DNA from: JAKOQB01 sp036824465 | Lineage (GTDB): Bacteria; Pseudomonadota; Gammaproteobacteria; Burkholderiales; Burkholderiaceae_F | DNA length: 64,000 bases | Reading direction: 5' to 3' | NCBI GenBank assembly: GCA_036824465.1 | Contig: DAITAC010000003.1 | Location: forward strand, 42,028 to 106,027 | Part shown: one piece after another, positions 25,131 through 33,738 of the stretch | Numbering within the stretch: position 1 is the stretch's first letter | Layout of the letters: each line of letters begins with the position of its first letter | Program-made: the position numbers and the translations under genes | Notes under the pieces: model-generated | Database searches by the model: none | What the model was told of the DNA's origin: nothing | The model's input: only the letters and a program-made list of their open reading frames with translations

Positions 25131-25559
25131 ATGACGGTCGAAACCCAGTGCGTCCTGCAAGCGAGCATGTCCTGTTTGCCGCTCGCGACCGCCTTCGTCG
25201 AGGATTTCTGCAACCACCATGACATTGCGCCGAATGACAGGCTGCGCCTGGCGCTGATCGCCGAAGAACTGTTCACGAACACGGTCTTGCATGGGCTTGG
25301 CGTTGATGGCGACACCTGCGTACGCCTTGCGCTGACCGCCGGACCGACGCAGCTGGTGATGGTCTACGAAGACACCGCGAGTCCCTTCGACCCGCTCCCG
25401 CGCGCCGCCCAGGCGCTGGCCGACCTGGATGCGCCAGTCACGGAGCGCCGGGCTGGCGGGATTGGCCTCGTGCTCATCACGCAGATGGCCGACCATGTCA
25501 GCTATGCACGCGTTGCCGGGTGGAACCGACTGAACGTGGCGCTGTCGCGCGAGCATTGA
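25131..25559 (+). CDS. Anti-sigma-type serine kinase (HATPase, RsbW/SpoIIAB-like)
   Basis: A 142-residue GHKL ATPase. The N-box is ALIAEELFTNTVLHG near residue 43. The G1 region VYEDTASPFDP has alanine where glycine is usual, and the G2 region GGIGLVLITQMADHVSYAR lies near 110. Kinases of this form bind and inhibit a sigma factor or other target and phosphorylate STAS antagonists. It is divergent from the FecR gene and 4.2 kb from the STAS gene, completing the three roles of a partner switch. Confidence 0.85.
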   Translation: MTVETQCVLQASMSCLPLATAFVEDFCNHHDIAPNDRLRLALIAEELFTNTVLHGLGVDGDTCVRLALTAGPTQLVMVYEDTASPFDPLPRAAQALADLDAPVTERRAGGIGLVLITQMADHVSYARVAGWNRLNVALSREH

Positions 25560-25745
25560 GCCGAAAGCAAAGCAGAGAGGCGCGAGCGCGCACCGTGCAA
25601 CGAAGCAAGGGGATGACGAAGGGCGTTTTGGCGCCGGCTGCGACGCTGCGAGCAGCAATCCGCGAGCGCCGAACATTGCCGTGGCCCTGTGCCGCGGCCT
25701 GTCGAACGGCTTACGCCGTCCAGGAGCATGCCACGCCCTTCTTAA
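25560..25745. other. Intergenic, no gene seen
   Basis: No convincing gene or site. The sequence leads directly into the transposase remnant and may be part of the same scar. Confidence 0.4.
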
Positions 25746-25877
25746 CTCGGATGCGGCATCCTCGCGCACGAATTGCTTCCGCTGCGCTGCGCCGATTGCG
25801 GCCACGACAAGCTCGTCGCCTTCTCCTGCAAACGGCGCCGATTCTGCCCTTCGCGCGGCGCGCGGTCTCAAAGATGC
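25746..25877 (+). pseudogene. IS91-family transposase fragment (zinc-binding N-terminal part)
   Basis: The frame reads LGCGILAHELLPLRCADCGH, then DKLVAFSCKRRRFCPSRGAR, matching the zinc-binding start of IS91-type transposases. A TAA stop directly precedes it in frame. The last cysteine of the usual CPSCGAR motif is arginine, and the frame loses similarity after about 25870. Only about 44 codons remain. The rest, to 26083, shows no recognisable sequence. Confidence 0.6.
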
Positions 25878-26083
25878 TTGTTCAGCGTCAAGCGATCGAT
25901 GAGGTCCAAGACAGTTGGTCGACTCAAAACGGCCATAAGGGGACATGGCATTCGCCAGCACGCGATGCGAACGGCTGCCCGCGGCGGGACCAAAGTCGTC
26001 CAGCGTTGCAGCATGACGTGAATCAAGGTTCGGAGCCTTCGGAGTGCCAGAGTGGGGAGCCAAGTTTCTAGAAGGGCTGCGCC

Positions 26084-26653
26084 ATGTCTGACACACCGAC
26101 CCGCCAAGCAACCGAAGCCGACCCCCCCCTGCAAGACTTCTCCAGGTGTCACATCGGGTTCGTGACGGTTCTCGAATCAGCGCTCGGCCTGCCCGAGATG
26201 ATCGTCACCGCCGCACGGTCGCGCTCGTGCGCCGCCGACATGCTAAAGATGTTCCACGACCGCCTGCTCGCCCACCACGATGACGAGGAGCGCGACCTGT
26301 TCCCCGCGGTGCTCCGGGTCGCGCTGCCGGGCGACGAAGCGGACCAGGCCCAGACCATGGTCGCGCAACTCGTCCGCGAGCATCGCGAGATCGCGCAGCT
26401 GTGGAAGCAGCTGGAGCCGGCCGTGCAAGCCATCGCGAACGGTTACCTGCCACAGCTGGACTCCGCGCTACTGCACGAACTGGTGCGGAGCTTCAACGAG
26501 CACGTGCGCCTCGAGGAGGAAGAGTTCCTGCCCTTCGCGCAGCAGGTGCTTGCACGCGAGGCCGAAGACATGGCGATGCTGGGCTTGGCGCTGCACCGAC
26601 GCCATGAAGCCGAGGAGATTATGGCGACGGCGGTGGTATACGGGGCCACCTGA
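26084..26653 (+). CDS. Hemerythrin-domain protein
   Basis: A 189-residue four-helix protein of the hemerythrin HHE family. Iron ligands are expected in FHDRLLAHHDDEERDLFP (near 57-74), EHREIAQLW (near 105) and FNEHVRLEEEEFLP (near 138-151). Members bind a di-iron centre and handle oxygen, nitric oxide or iron. ATG 26084 is preceded by GAAGGG. It is flanked on both sides by mobile-element debris. Confidence 0.85.
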   Translation: MSDTPTRQATEADPPLQDFSRCHIGFVTVLESALGLPEMIVTAARSRSCAADMLKMFHDRLLAHHDDEERDLFPAVLRVALPGDEADQAQTMVAQLVREHREIAQLWKQLEPAVQAIANGYLPQLDSALLHELVRSFNEHVRLEEEEFLPFAQQVLAREAEDMAMLGLALHRRHEAEEIMATAVVYGAT

Positions 26654-26853
26654 ACAGGCTCCTCGCGCCCCGCCGAACGCGGGAACGCCGGAGTCGTTTG
26701 TACGCTCGCCGACCGTCATGTTCGGTCACGTCCTGGATGTCATCCCGCCAGCGCGACGCTTGCGCGGAGCTCGCGCCCGCCGCAGCGCTGGCTGCTGCAT
26801 GGGCCGTAGTGGGTTGCGCCCGAGACACGCAGTTTGAACGTCGGCTTTGGGTC

Positions 26854-26993
26854 GAGGCCGTGTGAAAACGCGAAAACCGTGCATTTTCGGGGGTCTGTTT
26901 GGTATTCCCGAGGGGTCGATCGTTGAATACAGAGCGATCTGAGAGGTCGCGTTCAACGTCGCGCGCTCCGCCGGCGCGTTTTCGCACAGCTTC
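26854..26993. mobile_element. 140-bp MITE-like element or IS deletion remnant
   Basis: GAGGCCGTGTGAAAACGCG at 26854 and the complement of GAAGCTGTGCGAAAACGCG at 26975-26993 match at 16 of 19 positions and face inward. The 102 bp between them encode nothing recognisable. Short elements with two terminal repeats and no transposase are typical of MITEs or collapsed insertion sequences. No clear target duplication is visible. The rest of 26654-27058 shows nothing else. Confidence 0.55.
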
Positions 26994-27058
26994 GGTCGAT
27001 CTGCGCCAGTCGCGTACAGGTTAGCGAACTGACATTCGCCAAATACGATCGGGGCGCC

Positions 27059-27544
27059 CTAGTACAGCACGCGCGTCAACCACTGCGCGATCAGCGCCGG
27101 CTTGTCTTGCCCTTCGCGCTCGACCGTCACGTCCCAGATCGCCTGCAGCCCGCCGCGAACATCCTTGCATGCCGCGAGCTTGAACCGCGCGCGCACGCGC
27201 GTGCCGGACAGCACTGGCGCGACCCAGCGAATGCGATTGAAGCCGACGTTGACGCCGGCGCTGCGGCCGAAGAAATCAATCGAGCTTCCCAGCAGATGCG
27301 ACAGCAGCGACAGCGTGAGAAAGCCGTGCGCGACGGTGCGGCCGGCGCCGTGCTCATCGCGGAACGGTGACTCCCTGGCCGCGCGCTCGGTATCGATGTG
27401 GATCCACTGCGGGTCATGAATCGCATCGGCGAACTCGTCGATCGATTCCTGCGTGACCGCATACCAGTCGCTGACCGCGACTTCCGTGCCAACGGCGGCG
27501 CGCAGTTCAGCTTGCGTGATCGCACGTGCCATCTGGACTTTCAT
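27059..27544 (-). CDS. MaoC-like (R)-specific enoyl-CoA hydratase
   Basis: A 161-residue hot-dog-fold protein. The hydratase dyad lies in FADAIHDPQWIHID (Asp and His) with GRTVAHGFLTLSLLSHLL behind it. It resembles NodN/MaoC hydratases acting on acyl-CoA esters. The ATG overlaps the stop of the SRPBCC gene (ATGA). It is the last gene of the malic-enzyme operon. Confidence 0.88.
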   Translation of the reverse strand: MKVQMARAITQAELRAAVGTEVAVSDWYAVTQESIDEFADAIHDPQWIHIDTERAARESPFRDEHGAGRTVAHGFLTLSLLSHLLGSSIDFFGRSAGVNVGFNRIRWVAPVLSGTRVRARFKLAACKDVRGGLQAIWDVTVEREGQDKPALIAQWLTRVLY

Positions 27545-28122
27545 TGCTTCGCGTCAGGCGGGCGCACCGCCGCAGCCTGGGTGCGACGCCGCACCATTTC
27601 GTTGGCGATCGCTTCAAACTGCTCCCGCACCTCGTGCGCGATGAAACCGCGCGAGATGAATCCCGGCAGCCAGGTCCCGGGCTCCAGTTCCGCGTGATAA
27701 GTGATCCGCGTGGCGCCACCCGCTTCTAAGAACTTCGTCTGTGACTGCGCCGTGCGCATCGCACCGCTGATCTGGCGCGACCGCACCACTTCATTGGCGA
27801 CCAGCTCCAACTCGCGGACTGACTCGAACGCGAATCTGAAAAGCCCGAAGCGCGCCATGCCTTTCTGCTGCACCGTAACGCGATTTCCGCTGCGATCGAT
27901 GATTCGGCTCTCGGTCAGGTTGGGTACAAAGCGCGCCATGCCGTCGAAATCGGTCAGCACCGACCACGCATCGGACAGTGGCACCGGCGCGATGATGACC
28001 GTGTCCACGATATAGACGTCGCCGTCCTGCGCGACATCGACCCGCGTGACGGCCTCGGCGCGCGCCAGCGGCGGCGCAAGCAGGAAAGCGACGAGCGCCG
28101 TCGCGGCGAGCCGCCCGATCAC
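27541..28122 (-). CDS. Exported SRPBCC-fold protein
   Basis: A 193-residue protein with a signal sequence (LAATALVAFLLAPPLARAEA) and a START/polyketide-cyclase-like SRPBCC domain (VPLSDAWSVLTDFDGMARFVPNL ... ELEPGTWLPGF). Such domains bind hydrophobic ligands in a deep pocket; this one is periplasmic. The GTG start at 28122 overlaps the malic enzyme stop by 4 bp and its own stop overlaps the MaoC ATG, so it is coupled on both sides. Confidence 0.82.
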   Translation of the reverse strand: MIGRLAATALVAFLLAPPLARAEAVTRVDVAQDGDVYIVDTVIIAPVPLSDAWSVLTDFDGMARFVPNLTESRIIDRSGNRVTVQQKGMARFGLFRFAFESVRELELVANEVVRSRQISGAMRTAQSQTKFLEAGGATRITYHAELEPGTWLPGFISRGFIAHEVREQFEAIANEMVRRRTQAAAVRPPDAKQ

Positions 28123-30392
28123 ACGCTGCGCGATACAGCGTCGACCACCGCCACGGCCGACATGTTGACGATGCGTCGCACCGTCGCCGCCGGCGTCAGG
28201 ATGTGCACCGGCTTGGCCGCGCCTAGCAGGATCGCGCCGATCGTGATACCGCCGCCGGCCGTCACGCGCAGTGCGTTGTAAGTGATGTTGGCGGCATCGA
28301 CGTTCGGCATGATCAGCAGGTTGGCCTCCGTGCTCAGGCTGGAATCGGGCATGATCGTTTCCAGCACGCCCCGGTCCAGCGCCGCGTCGGCCTGCATTTC
28401 GCCATCGACCACGAAGTCGGGCTTGCGCTCGAGCACCAGTTCCAGCGCCGCGCGCATCTTCTGCGCCGACGGCAGGTCGGAACTGCCGAAGTTCGAGTGT
28501 GAGATCAGGGCCACACTCGGCACCAGGCCGAAGCTGCGCACCTCGTCGGCGGCGAGCATCGTCATCTCCGCAATCTGCTCGGCGGTCGGATCCGGGTTCA
28601 CGTGCGTGTCGCAGATGAAGAGCTGCCGGTGCGGCAGGATCAGCAACTGCATCGCGGCGAACGTATGCACTCCTGGCCGCAGACCGATCACGTGGCGCAC
28701 ATACCGCAGGTGATCGGGATAGCCGCCGACGGTACCGCACAGCATTGCGTCGGCTTCTCCCATCTGCACCAGCATCGCACCGATCAGCGAGGTGCGCGTG
28801 CGCACCTCGGACTGCGCCAGCGCACGCGTCACGCCCTTGCGTTTGGCGAGCGCGTAATACCCGCTCCAGGTCTCGCGGTAGCGCGGGTCGTCCTGCGGGT
28901 TCACGCACTCGACGTCCTGGCCCAGCTTCAGGCGCAGTCCGTAGCGCTCGATGCGCGCGGTGATCACGTCGGGACGGCCGATCAGAATCGGCTGCGCAAG
29001 GCCTTCGTCAACGACGATCTGCGCCGCGCGCAGCACGCGCTCCTCTTCGCCTTCGGCGTAGATCAGGCGCTTGCTTTGCTTCTTGGCGCGGTCGAACACC
29101 GGTTCCATCGTGGTGCCCGACTGGTACACGAAGCGGCGCAGCTGCGCGCGATAAGCATCGATGTCCGCCAGCGGGCGCGTGGCCACGCCGCTGTCCATGG
29201 CCGCCTTGGCCACCGCGGGCGCGAGGCGCTCGATCAGCCGCGGGTCAAACGGCTTGGGAATCAGATACTCGGGGCCGAAGCGCAATCCTTCGGCGCCGTA
29301 GGCGCGCGCCACTTCGTCGGGGATCTCGGTGTGCGTCAGATCAGCGAGTGCGCGCACGGTCGCGAGCTTCATCTCCTCGTTGATCGTGGTCGCGCCGACG
29401 TCGAGCGCGCCGCGGAAGATGAATGGAAAGCACAGGACGTTGTTGACCTGGTTCGGATAGTCCGAGCGGCCGGTACCGATGATCACATCGGGTCGAACGG
29501 CCTTGGCGTCTTCCGGCGTGATCTCCGGATCGGGATTGGCCATGGCGAGGATGATTGGCTGGGGTGCCATCGTCTTGACCATCTCCGGCTTCAATGCACC
29601 GGCAGTCGACAGGCCCATGAAGATATCTGCGCCCGGCATCGCATCCGCCAGCACACGCGCGGACGTTTCGCGCGCGTAACGCAGCTTGCTTTCGTCCATG
29701 CCGGCACGCCCGTGGTACAGCACGCCCTTGCTGTCGGCGACGAGGATGTTCGCGCGCTTAAGACCCAGGCTCACCAGCAGGTCGAGGCAGGCGATCGCCG
29801 CGGCGCCTGCGCCGGAACACACGAGCTTCGCCTTGGCGATGTCCTTGCCGACATAGCGCAGGCCGTTGAGCACCGCTGCGGCGGCAACGATTGCGGTGCC
29901 ATGCTGGTCGTCATGGAACACCGGCACCTTCATCCGCTCGCGCAGCTTGCGCTCGATGTAGAAACATTCGGGCGCCTTGATGTCCTCGAGATTGATGCCG
30001 CCGAAGGTGGGCTCCAGCGCGGCGATGATGTCGACCAGCTTGTCCGGGTCGCGCTCGGCGAGCTCGATGTCGAAGACATCGATGCCGGCGAACTTCTTGA
30101 ACAGGCAGCCTTTGCCTTCCATCACCGGCTTGCCCGCCAGCGGCCCAATGTTGCCGAGCCCCAGCACCGCGGTGCCGTTTGTGACCACCGCAACCAGATT
30201 GCCGCGCGCAGTCAGGCTGTAGGCCTCGCGGGGGTCGCGCACGATCTCGTTGCAGGCCTCGGCCACGCCGGGCGAATAGGCGAGCGACAGGTCGCGCTGC
30301 GTGACCATCGCCTTGGTCGGCACGACGGAAATCTTGCCGGGCGTTGGGTGACGGTGATACTCGAGCGCAGCTTCGCGCAGGTTCTCTGACAT
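28119..30392 (-). CDS. maeB: NADP-dependent malic enzyme with phosphotransacetylase-like domain
   Basis: A 757-residue MaeB-type enzyme converting malate to pyruvate, CO2 and NADPH in the cytosol. Residues 1-160 are the malic N-domain (LAYSPGVAEAC, FKKFAGIDVFDIEL); 160-400 the Rossmann domain (VPVFHDDQHGTAIV, VCSGAGAAAIACLD); 430-750 a PTA-like domain that in homologues senses acetyl-CoA. The length is standard. It heads a coupled operon with the SRPBCC and MaoC genes. Confidence 0.95.
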   Translation of the reverse strand: MSENLREAALEYHRHPTPGKISVVPTKAMVTQRDLSLAYSPGVAEACNEIVRDPREAYSLTARGNLVAVVTNGTAVLGLGNIGPLAGKPVMEGKGCLFKKFAGIDVFDIELAERDPDKLVDIIAALEPTFGGINLEDIKAPECFYIERKLRERMKVPVFHDDQHGTAIVAAAAVLNGLRYVGKDIAKAKLVCSGAGAAAIACLDLLVSLGLKRANILVADSKGVLYHGRAGMDESKLRYARETSARVLADAMPGADIFMGLSTAGALKPEMVKTMAPQPIILAMANPDPEITPEDAKAVRPDVIIGTGRSDYPNQVNNVLCFPFIFRGALDVGATTINEEMKLATVRALADLTHTEIPDEVARAYGAEGLRFGPEYLIPKPFDPRLIERLAPAVAKAAMDSGVATRPLADIDAYRAQLRRFVYQSGTTMEPVFDRAKKQSKRLIYAEGEEERVLRAAQIVVDEGLAQPILIGRPDVITARIERYGLRLKLGQDVECVNPQDDPRYRETWSGYYALAKRKGVTRALAQSEVRTRTSLIGAMLVQMGEADAMLCGTVGGYPDHLRYVRHVIGLRPGVHTFAAMQLLILPHRQLFICDTHVNPDPTAEQIAEMTMLAADEVRSFGLVPSVALISHSNFGSSDLPSAQKMRAALELVLERKPDFVVDGEMQADAALDRGVLETIMPDSSLSTEANLLIMPNVDAANITYNALRVTAGGGITIGAILLGAAKPVHILTPAATVRRIVNMSAVAVVDAVSRSV

Positions 30393-30474
30393 GGCACTCT
30401 CCTCATGGGGCGCACATCGTGCTGGGCGTCGTCGTTCTTTTCTCGTGCTGGGCGCTCGCTAGGTTACGCCGGCT

Positions 30475-31446
30475 TCAGCTGTAATTCGAGCCGACCGCTG
30501 CATCGATCTTCTGCAACACGTCTGAGGTCAGCTTTGGCGCCGTGTCGAGCGCCTTCAGGTTTTCGGCGATCTGTTCGGGCCGGGTGGCGCCGGTGATCAC
30601 GCTGCTCACGTTCGGATTCTTCAGGCACCAGGCGAGTGCCAGTTGCGCGAGCGAACAGTCAAGATCGCGCGCAACCCCATCGAGCCGGCCGACGATCTCG
30701 TTCTTCGCCTTGTCGGTCAGGCCGTCGCGCAGGAACGCGTAGGTTTCCAGCGCGCCGCGTGAGCCGGATGGAATGCCCTGCCGGTACTTGCCGGTCAGCA
30801 GTCCCGACGCCAGCGGGCTCCACGTGGTCAGCCCCAGGCCGAGGTCCGCGCACAGCGGCTTGTATTCATCCTCCACGCGCTTGCGGTGGAACAGGTTGTA
30901 CTGGGGCTGCTCCACCACCGGTTTGTGCAGGTTGCGCTGGTCGGCGATATCCCACGCGGTGCGGATCTCCGCCGCGCTCCATTCGCTGGTGCCCCAGTAC
31001 AGCGCGCGACCAGAAGAGATGATGTCGTGCATTGCCCACACCGTCTCCTCGATTGGCGTGGTCGGATCCGCGCGGTGGCAATAGACGATGTCTACGAAGT
31101 CAAGCTGCAGACGCTTGAGCGATCCGTCGATCGCGTGCAGCAGGTACTTGCGATTGAGCGTATTGGAGTCGTTGGGGTTGGTGCGCATGCCCCAGTAGAA
31201 CTTGGTCGACACCACGTACCTGATGCGCGGCCAGCCGAGTTCCTTCAGCACCGCGCCCATGATCTCTTCGCTCGCACCCTTGGCATAGATCTCGGCGTTG
31301 TCGAAGAAATTGACGCCGGCATCGAACGCAGCCGCCATCAGTTCGCGCGCGGCGCGCGTGTCGACCTGGTTGCCGTAGGTGACCCACGAACCAAACGACA
31401 GTTCGCTGACTTTCAGGCCGGCGCGGCCAAGTTGGCGGTAGTTCAT
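30475..31446 (-). CDS. Aldo/keto reductase, potassium-channel beta-subunit-like
   Basis: A 323-residue NADPH-dependent TIM-barrel reductase. The tetrad is seen as Asp and Tyr in FFDNAEIYAKG, Lys in VVSTKFYWG and His in VYCHRADP. The N-terminus LGRAGLKVSELSFGSWVTYG and the YKPLCADLGLGLTTWSPLASG segment place it in the AKR6/Kv-beta-like group. Its substrate is unknown. It lies 82 bp upstream of maeB on the same strand and may feed transcription into it. Confidence 0.9.
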   Translation of the reverse strand: MNYRQLGRAGLKVSELSFGSWVTYGNQVDTRAARELMAAAFDAGVNFFDNAEIYAKGASEEIMGAVLKELGWPRIRYVVSTKFYWGMRTNPNDSNTLNRKYLLHAIDGSLKRLQLDFVDIVYCHRADPTTPIEETVWAMHDIISSGRALYWGTSEWSAAEIRTAWDIADQRNLHKPVVEQPQYNLFHRKRVEDEYKPLCADLGLGLTTWSPLASGLLTGKYRQGIPSGSRGALETYAFLRDGLTDKAKNEIVGRLDGVARDLDCSLAQLALAWCLKNPNVSSVITGATRPEQIAENLKALDTAPKLTSDVLQKIDAAVGSNYS

Positions 31447-31517
31447 GTCTTGATGTTTGTCGGCCGATAGGGAGCGTGGATTCTAGGCTTGGCCCTATCC
31501 GCGCCGATAATTGCGCC

Positions 31518-31907
31518 ATGCCGATCATGCTGGCGCCCGCACCCGCCGCCGCCGAGCGCGAATGGGCCGTCGTGTGCCTGTGCGCGGCGTGGTGCCGCAC
31601 CTGCGATGAGTATCTGCCCGCGCTGAGAGCGCTGGCCGCGCGCGAACCGGGCGCGCGCTTCGTCTGGATCGATGTCGAGGATGACGCGGAGTGGATCGGC
31701 GATCTGGACATCGAGACGTTCCCGACCCTGCTGGTGCTGGCGGCACAGACACCGGTCTTCTTCGGCCCCCTGCCGCCGCAGATTGCCGTGCTTGAGCGGA
31801 CGCTGCAGGCGCTGCGAGAGAGCACCCCGAGCGACGCCGCGATCGACGCCGAAGCCGCCGACGACCTGGCGGCCATCGCCGCGCGTATTGCACGCTGGGG
31901 GCTCTGA
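31518..31907 (+). CDS. Thioredoxin-like protein
   Basis: A 129-residue thioredoxin fold without signal peptide. The active site is AAWCRTCDEY near residue 21-30 (CRTC), preceded by strand VVCLCA. A cis-proline follows in ETFPTLLVL near 76. The CRTC pair is unusual for a general thioredoxin and suggests a specialised disulfide reductase. It is divergent from the aldo/keto reductase gene. Confidence 0.82.
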   Translation: MPIMLAPAPAAAEREWAVVCLCAAWCRTCDEYLPALRALAAREPGARFVWIDVEDDAEWIGDLDIETFPTLLVLAAQTPVFFGPLPPQIAVLERTLQALRESTPSDAAIDAEAADDLAAIAARIARWGL

Positions 31908-31987
31908 AAGGCGGCCGTACGCGACTGGCGGCACAATCAAAAGCCCGCAAAGGGCACGGTCGACCATCACTGCCGGATGAGGAGTTC

Positions 31988-32740
31988 ATGGATCTGCAAC
32001 TGAAAGATCGCACCGCGCTGATCACCGGCGCCAGCGCCGGTATCGGCCGCGCGATCGCGCACGAACTGGCGCGCGAAGGCGTGCGGCTCGCGGTCACCGG
32101 CCGCCGCCGCGAGCAACTCGAGACTCTGGCGAACGAGGTCGCGGAGGCCGGTGGAACTCGGCCGGCAGTGATCGTGCACGAGGCGATGGACGAAGGCTAT
32201 GTGCAGGCGGTTGCATCACAGGCGCTGGCCGCGCTCGGCAAGGTGGAGATCCTGATCAACAACGCGGGTGGCAGCCGGCCATTCAACATCGATGCCAGTG
32301 AACAGCAATGGCAAGAGGCGCTGACGCTGAATTTCACCCGACACCGGCAACTGACGCACCGGCTGCTCGAGCAGATGGTCGCCAACCAATGGGGCCGCAT
32401 CATCAACATCACCGGCAAGTCGGAGCCCGAAGGCATCAACGGCGCGTTCTGCGCCAAGGCCGCGATCCACTCGTGGGCCAAGGGCTTGTCGCGCGAGGTG
32501 GGCCGGCATGGCATCACCGTCAACTGCATACCGCCCGGCCGCATCCTGAGCGATCAGATCCTGCGCAACTACACGCCGGAATACCGCAAGCACCAGTCGC
32601 GACACGAGATCCCGGTCGGCCGCTATGGCGAGCCAGAAGAGCTCGCCGCACTGGCCGCCTTTCTGGCCTCGCCCCGTGCGAGCTATATCACCGGCGCGGT
32701 GATCCCGGTGGACGGCGGCCTGCGCCGCTATCAGTTCTAG
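31988..32740 (+). CDS. SDR-family protein with non-canonical active site
   Basis: A 250-residue Rossmann protein with TGASAGIG near 14, NNAG near 90, and the C-terminal SPRASYITGAVIPVDGG of FabG-like SDRs. In the place of the YxxxK motif stands GAFCAKAAIHSWAKG: the lysine is kept but the residue four places before it is alanine instead of tyrosine. Standard proton relay by tyrosine is therefore not possible, though the cofactor site is intact. GAGGAG precedes the ATG. It is followed 17 bp later by a Bug receptor gene, so both probably serve the same substrate. Confidence 0.85.
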   Translation: MDLQLKDRTALITGASAGIGRAIAHELAREGVRLAVTGRRREQLETLANEVAEAGGTRPAVIVHEAMDEGYVQAVASQALAALGKVEILINNAGGSRPFNIDASEQQWQEALTLNFTRHRQLTHRLLEQMVANQWGRIINITGKSEPEGINGAFCAKAAIHSWAKGLSREVGRHGITVNCIPPGRILSDQILRNYTPEYRKHQSRHEIPVGRYGEPEELAALAAFLASPRASYITGAVIPVDGGLRRYQF

Positions 32741-32757
32741 AAGCTCCAGGAGATCAA

Positions 32758-33726
32758 ATGAAACGCAGACATCTGCTCGCCGCCGCCGCGCTCACGCCAC
32801 TGGCGCGCGGATCGAACGCGCAGACGTACCCGACCAAGTCGATTCGCTTTGTCGTGCCATTTGCGCCCGGCGGCACGTCCGAGATCGTTGCGCGCTCGGT
32901 GGCGCAGGAGCTGACTTCGCAGCTCGGCCAGACTGTGTACGTCGAGAACAAGGCGGGCGGCGCCGGCACGATCGCGATGACCGATGTGGCCAAGTCCGCA
33001 CCGGACGGCTACACGTTGATCCTGAGCCACGTGGGCACGCTCGCCGTGAACCCGTACGCAATGACGCGCCAGCCCTATGATGTCACCAAGGATTTCGTGC
33101 CGGTCGGACTGCTGGCACGCGTGCCGAATATCTTCGTCTGCCACGCCGATTTCCCGGCAGGCAATTTCAAGGAGTTCGTCGAACTGGCGAAGAAGAACCC
33201 GGGCAAATACAACTACGGCTCGGCCGGCAACGGCAGCGCCGGGCATCTGGCCTTCGAGTACCTGAAGCTCGTCACCGGCACCTACATCGTGCACATCCCC
33301 TACCGCGGCACCGGTCCCCAGCTGCAGGACCTGCTGGCCGGACGCACCGAACTCTCTTCGGCGGGCGCACCGGCGCTGCTGCCTCATATCAAGAGCGGCA
33401 AGCTGCGCGCGCTCGCGGTCGGCACGCCGCAACGCATCCCGGCACTGCCCGATGTGCCGACCGTGTCCGAGATGGGCCACAAGGATTTCGAGACCTCACA
33501 GTGGTACGGCGTGCACGTGCCGGCCGGTACGCCGCGCGATATCGTGGCGCGGCTCAACAGCGAGATCAACAAGGCCCTGCGCTCCAGCCACGTCACCCAG
33601 CGCTTCGCAGCGGACAACGCCAGCGCCGGCATCGGCACGCCGGAGGACTACGCCGCGTTCATCGCGCGCGAGCAGAAACGCTGGAAGTCGGTGGTCGAGC
33701 GCGCCAAGATCGTGATCGATTCATGA
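32758..33726 (+). CDS. Bug/TTT-type periplasmic solute-binding protein
   Basis: A 322-residue tripartite-tricarboxylate receptor. A signal peptide (RRHLLAAAALTPLARGSNAQ) precedes PTKSIRFVVPFAPGGTSEIVAR, the fingerprint of the Bug family, which is greatly expanded in Burkholderiales. Mature receptors bind carboxylates or amides. No TctAB transporter genes adjoin it, which is usual for orphan Bug genes. CAGGAGA precedes the ATG at 32758. Confidence 0.92.
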   Translation: MKRRHLLAAAALTPLARGSNAQTYPTKSIRFVVPFAPGGTSEIVARSVAQELTSQLGQTVYVENKAGGAGTIAMTDVAKSAPDGYTLILSHVGTLAVNPYAMTRQPYDVTKDFVPVGLLARVPNIFVCHADFPAGNFKEFVELAKKNPGKYNYGSAGNGSAGHLAFEYLKLVTGTYIVHIPYRGTGPQLQDLLAGRTELSSAGAPALLPHIKSGKLRALAVGTPQRIPALPDVPTVSEMGHKDFETSQWYGVHVPAGTPRDIVARLNSEINKALRSSHVTQRFAADNASAGIGTPEDYAAFIAREQKRWKSVVERAKIVIDS

Positions 33727-33738
33727 CCGGGCTTTTGC

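Noticed and set aside
28602..30389. 595-codon frame antisense to maeB
   Set aside because: It has no family resemblance and mirrors the malic enzyme codons; the minus-strand gene is complete.
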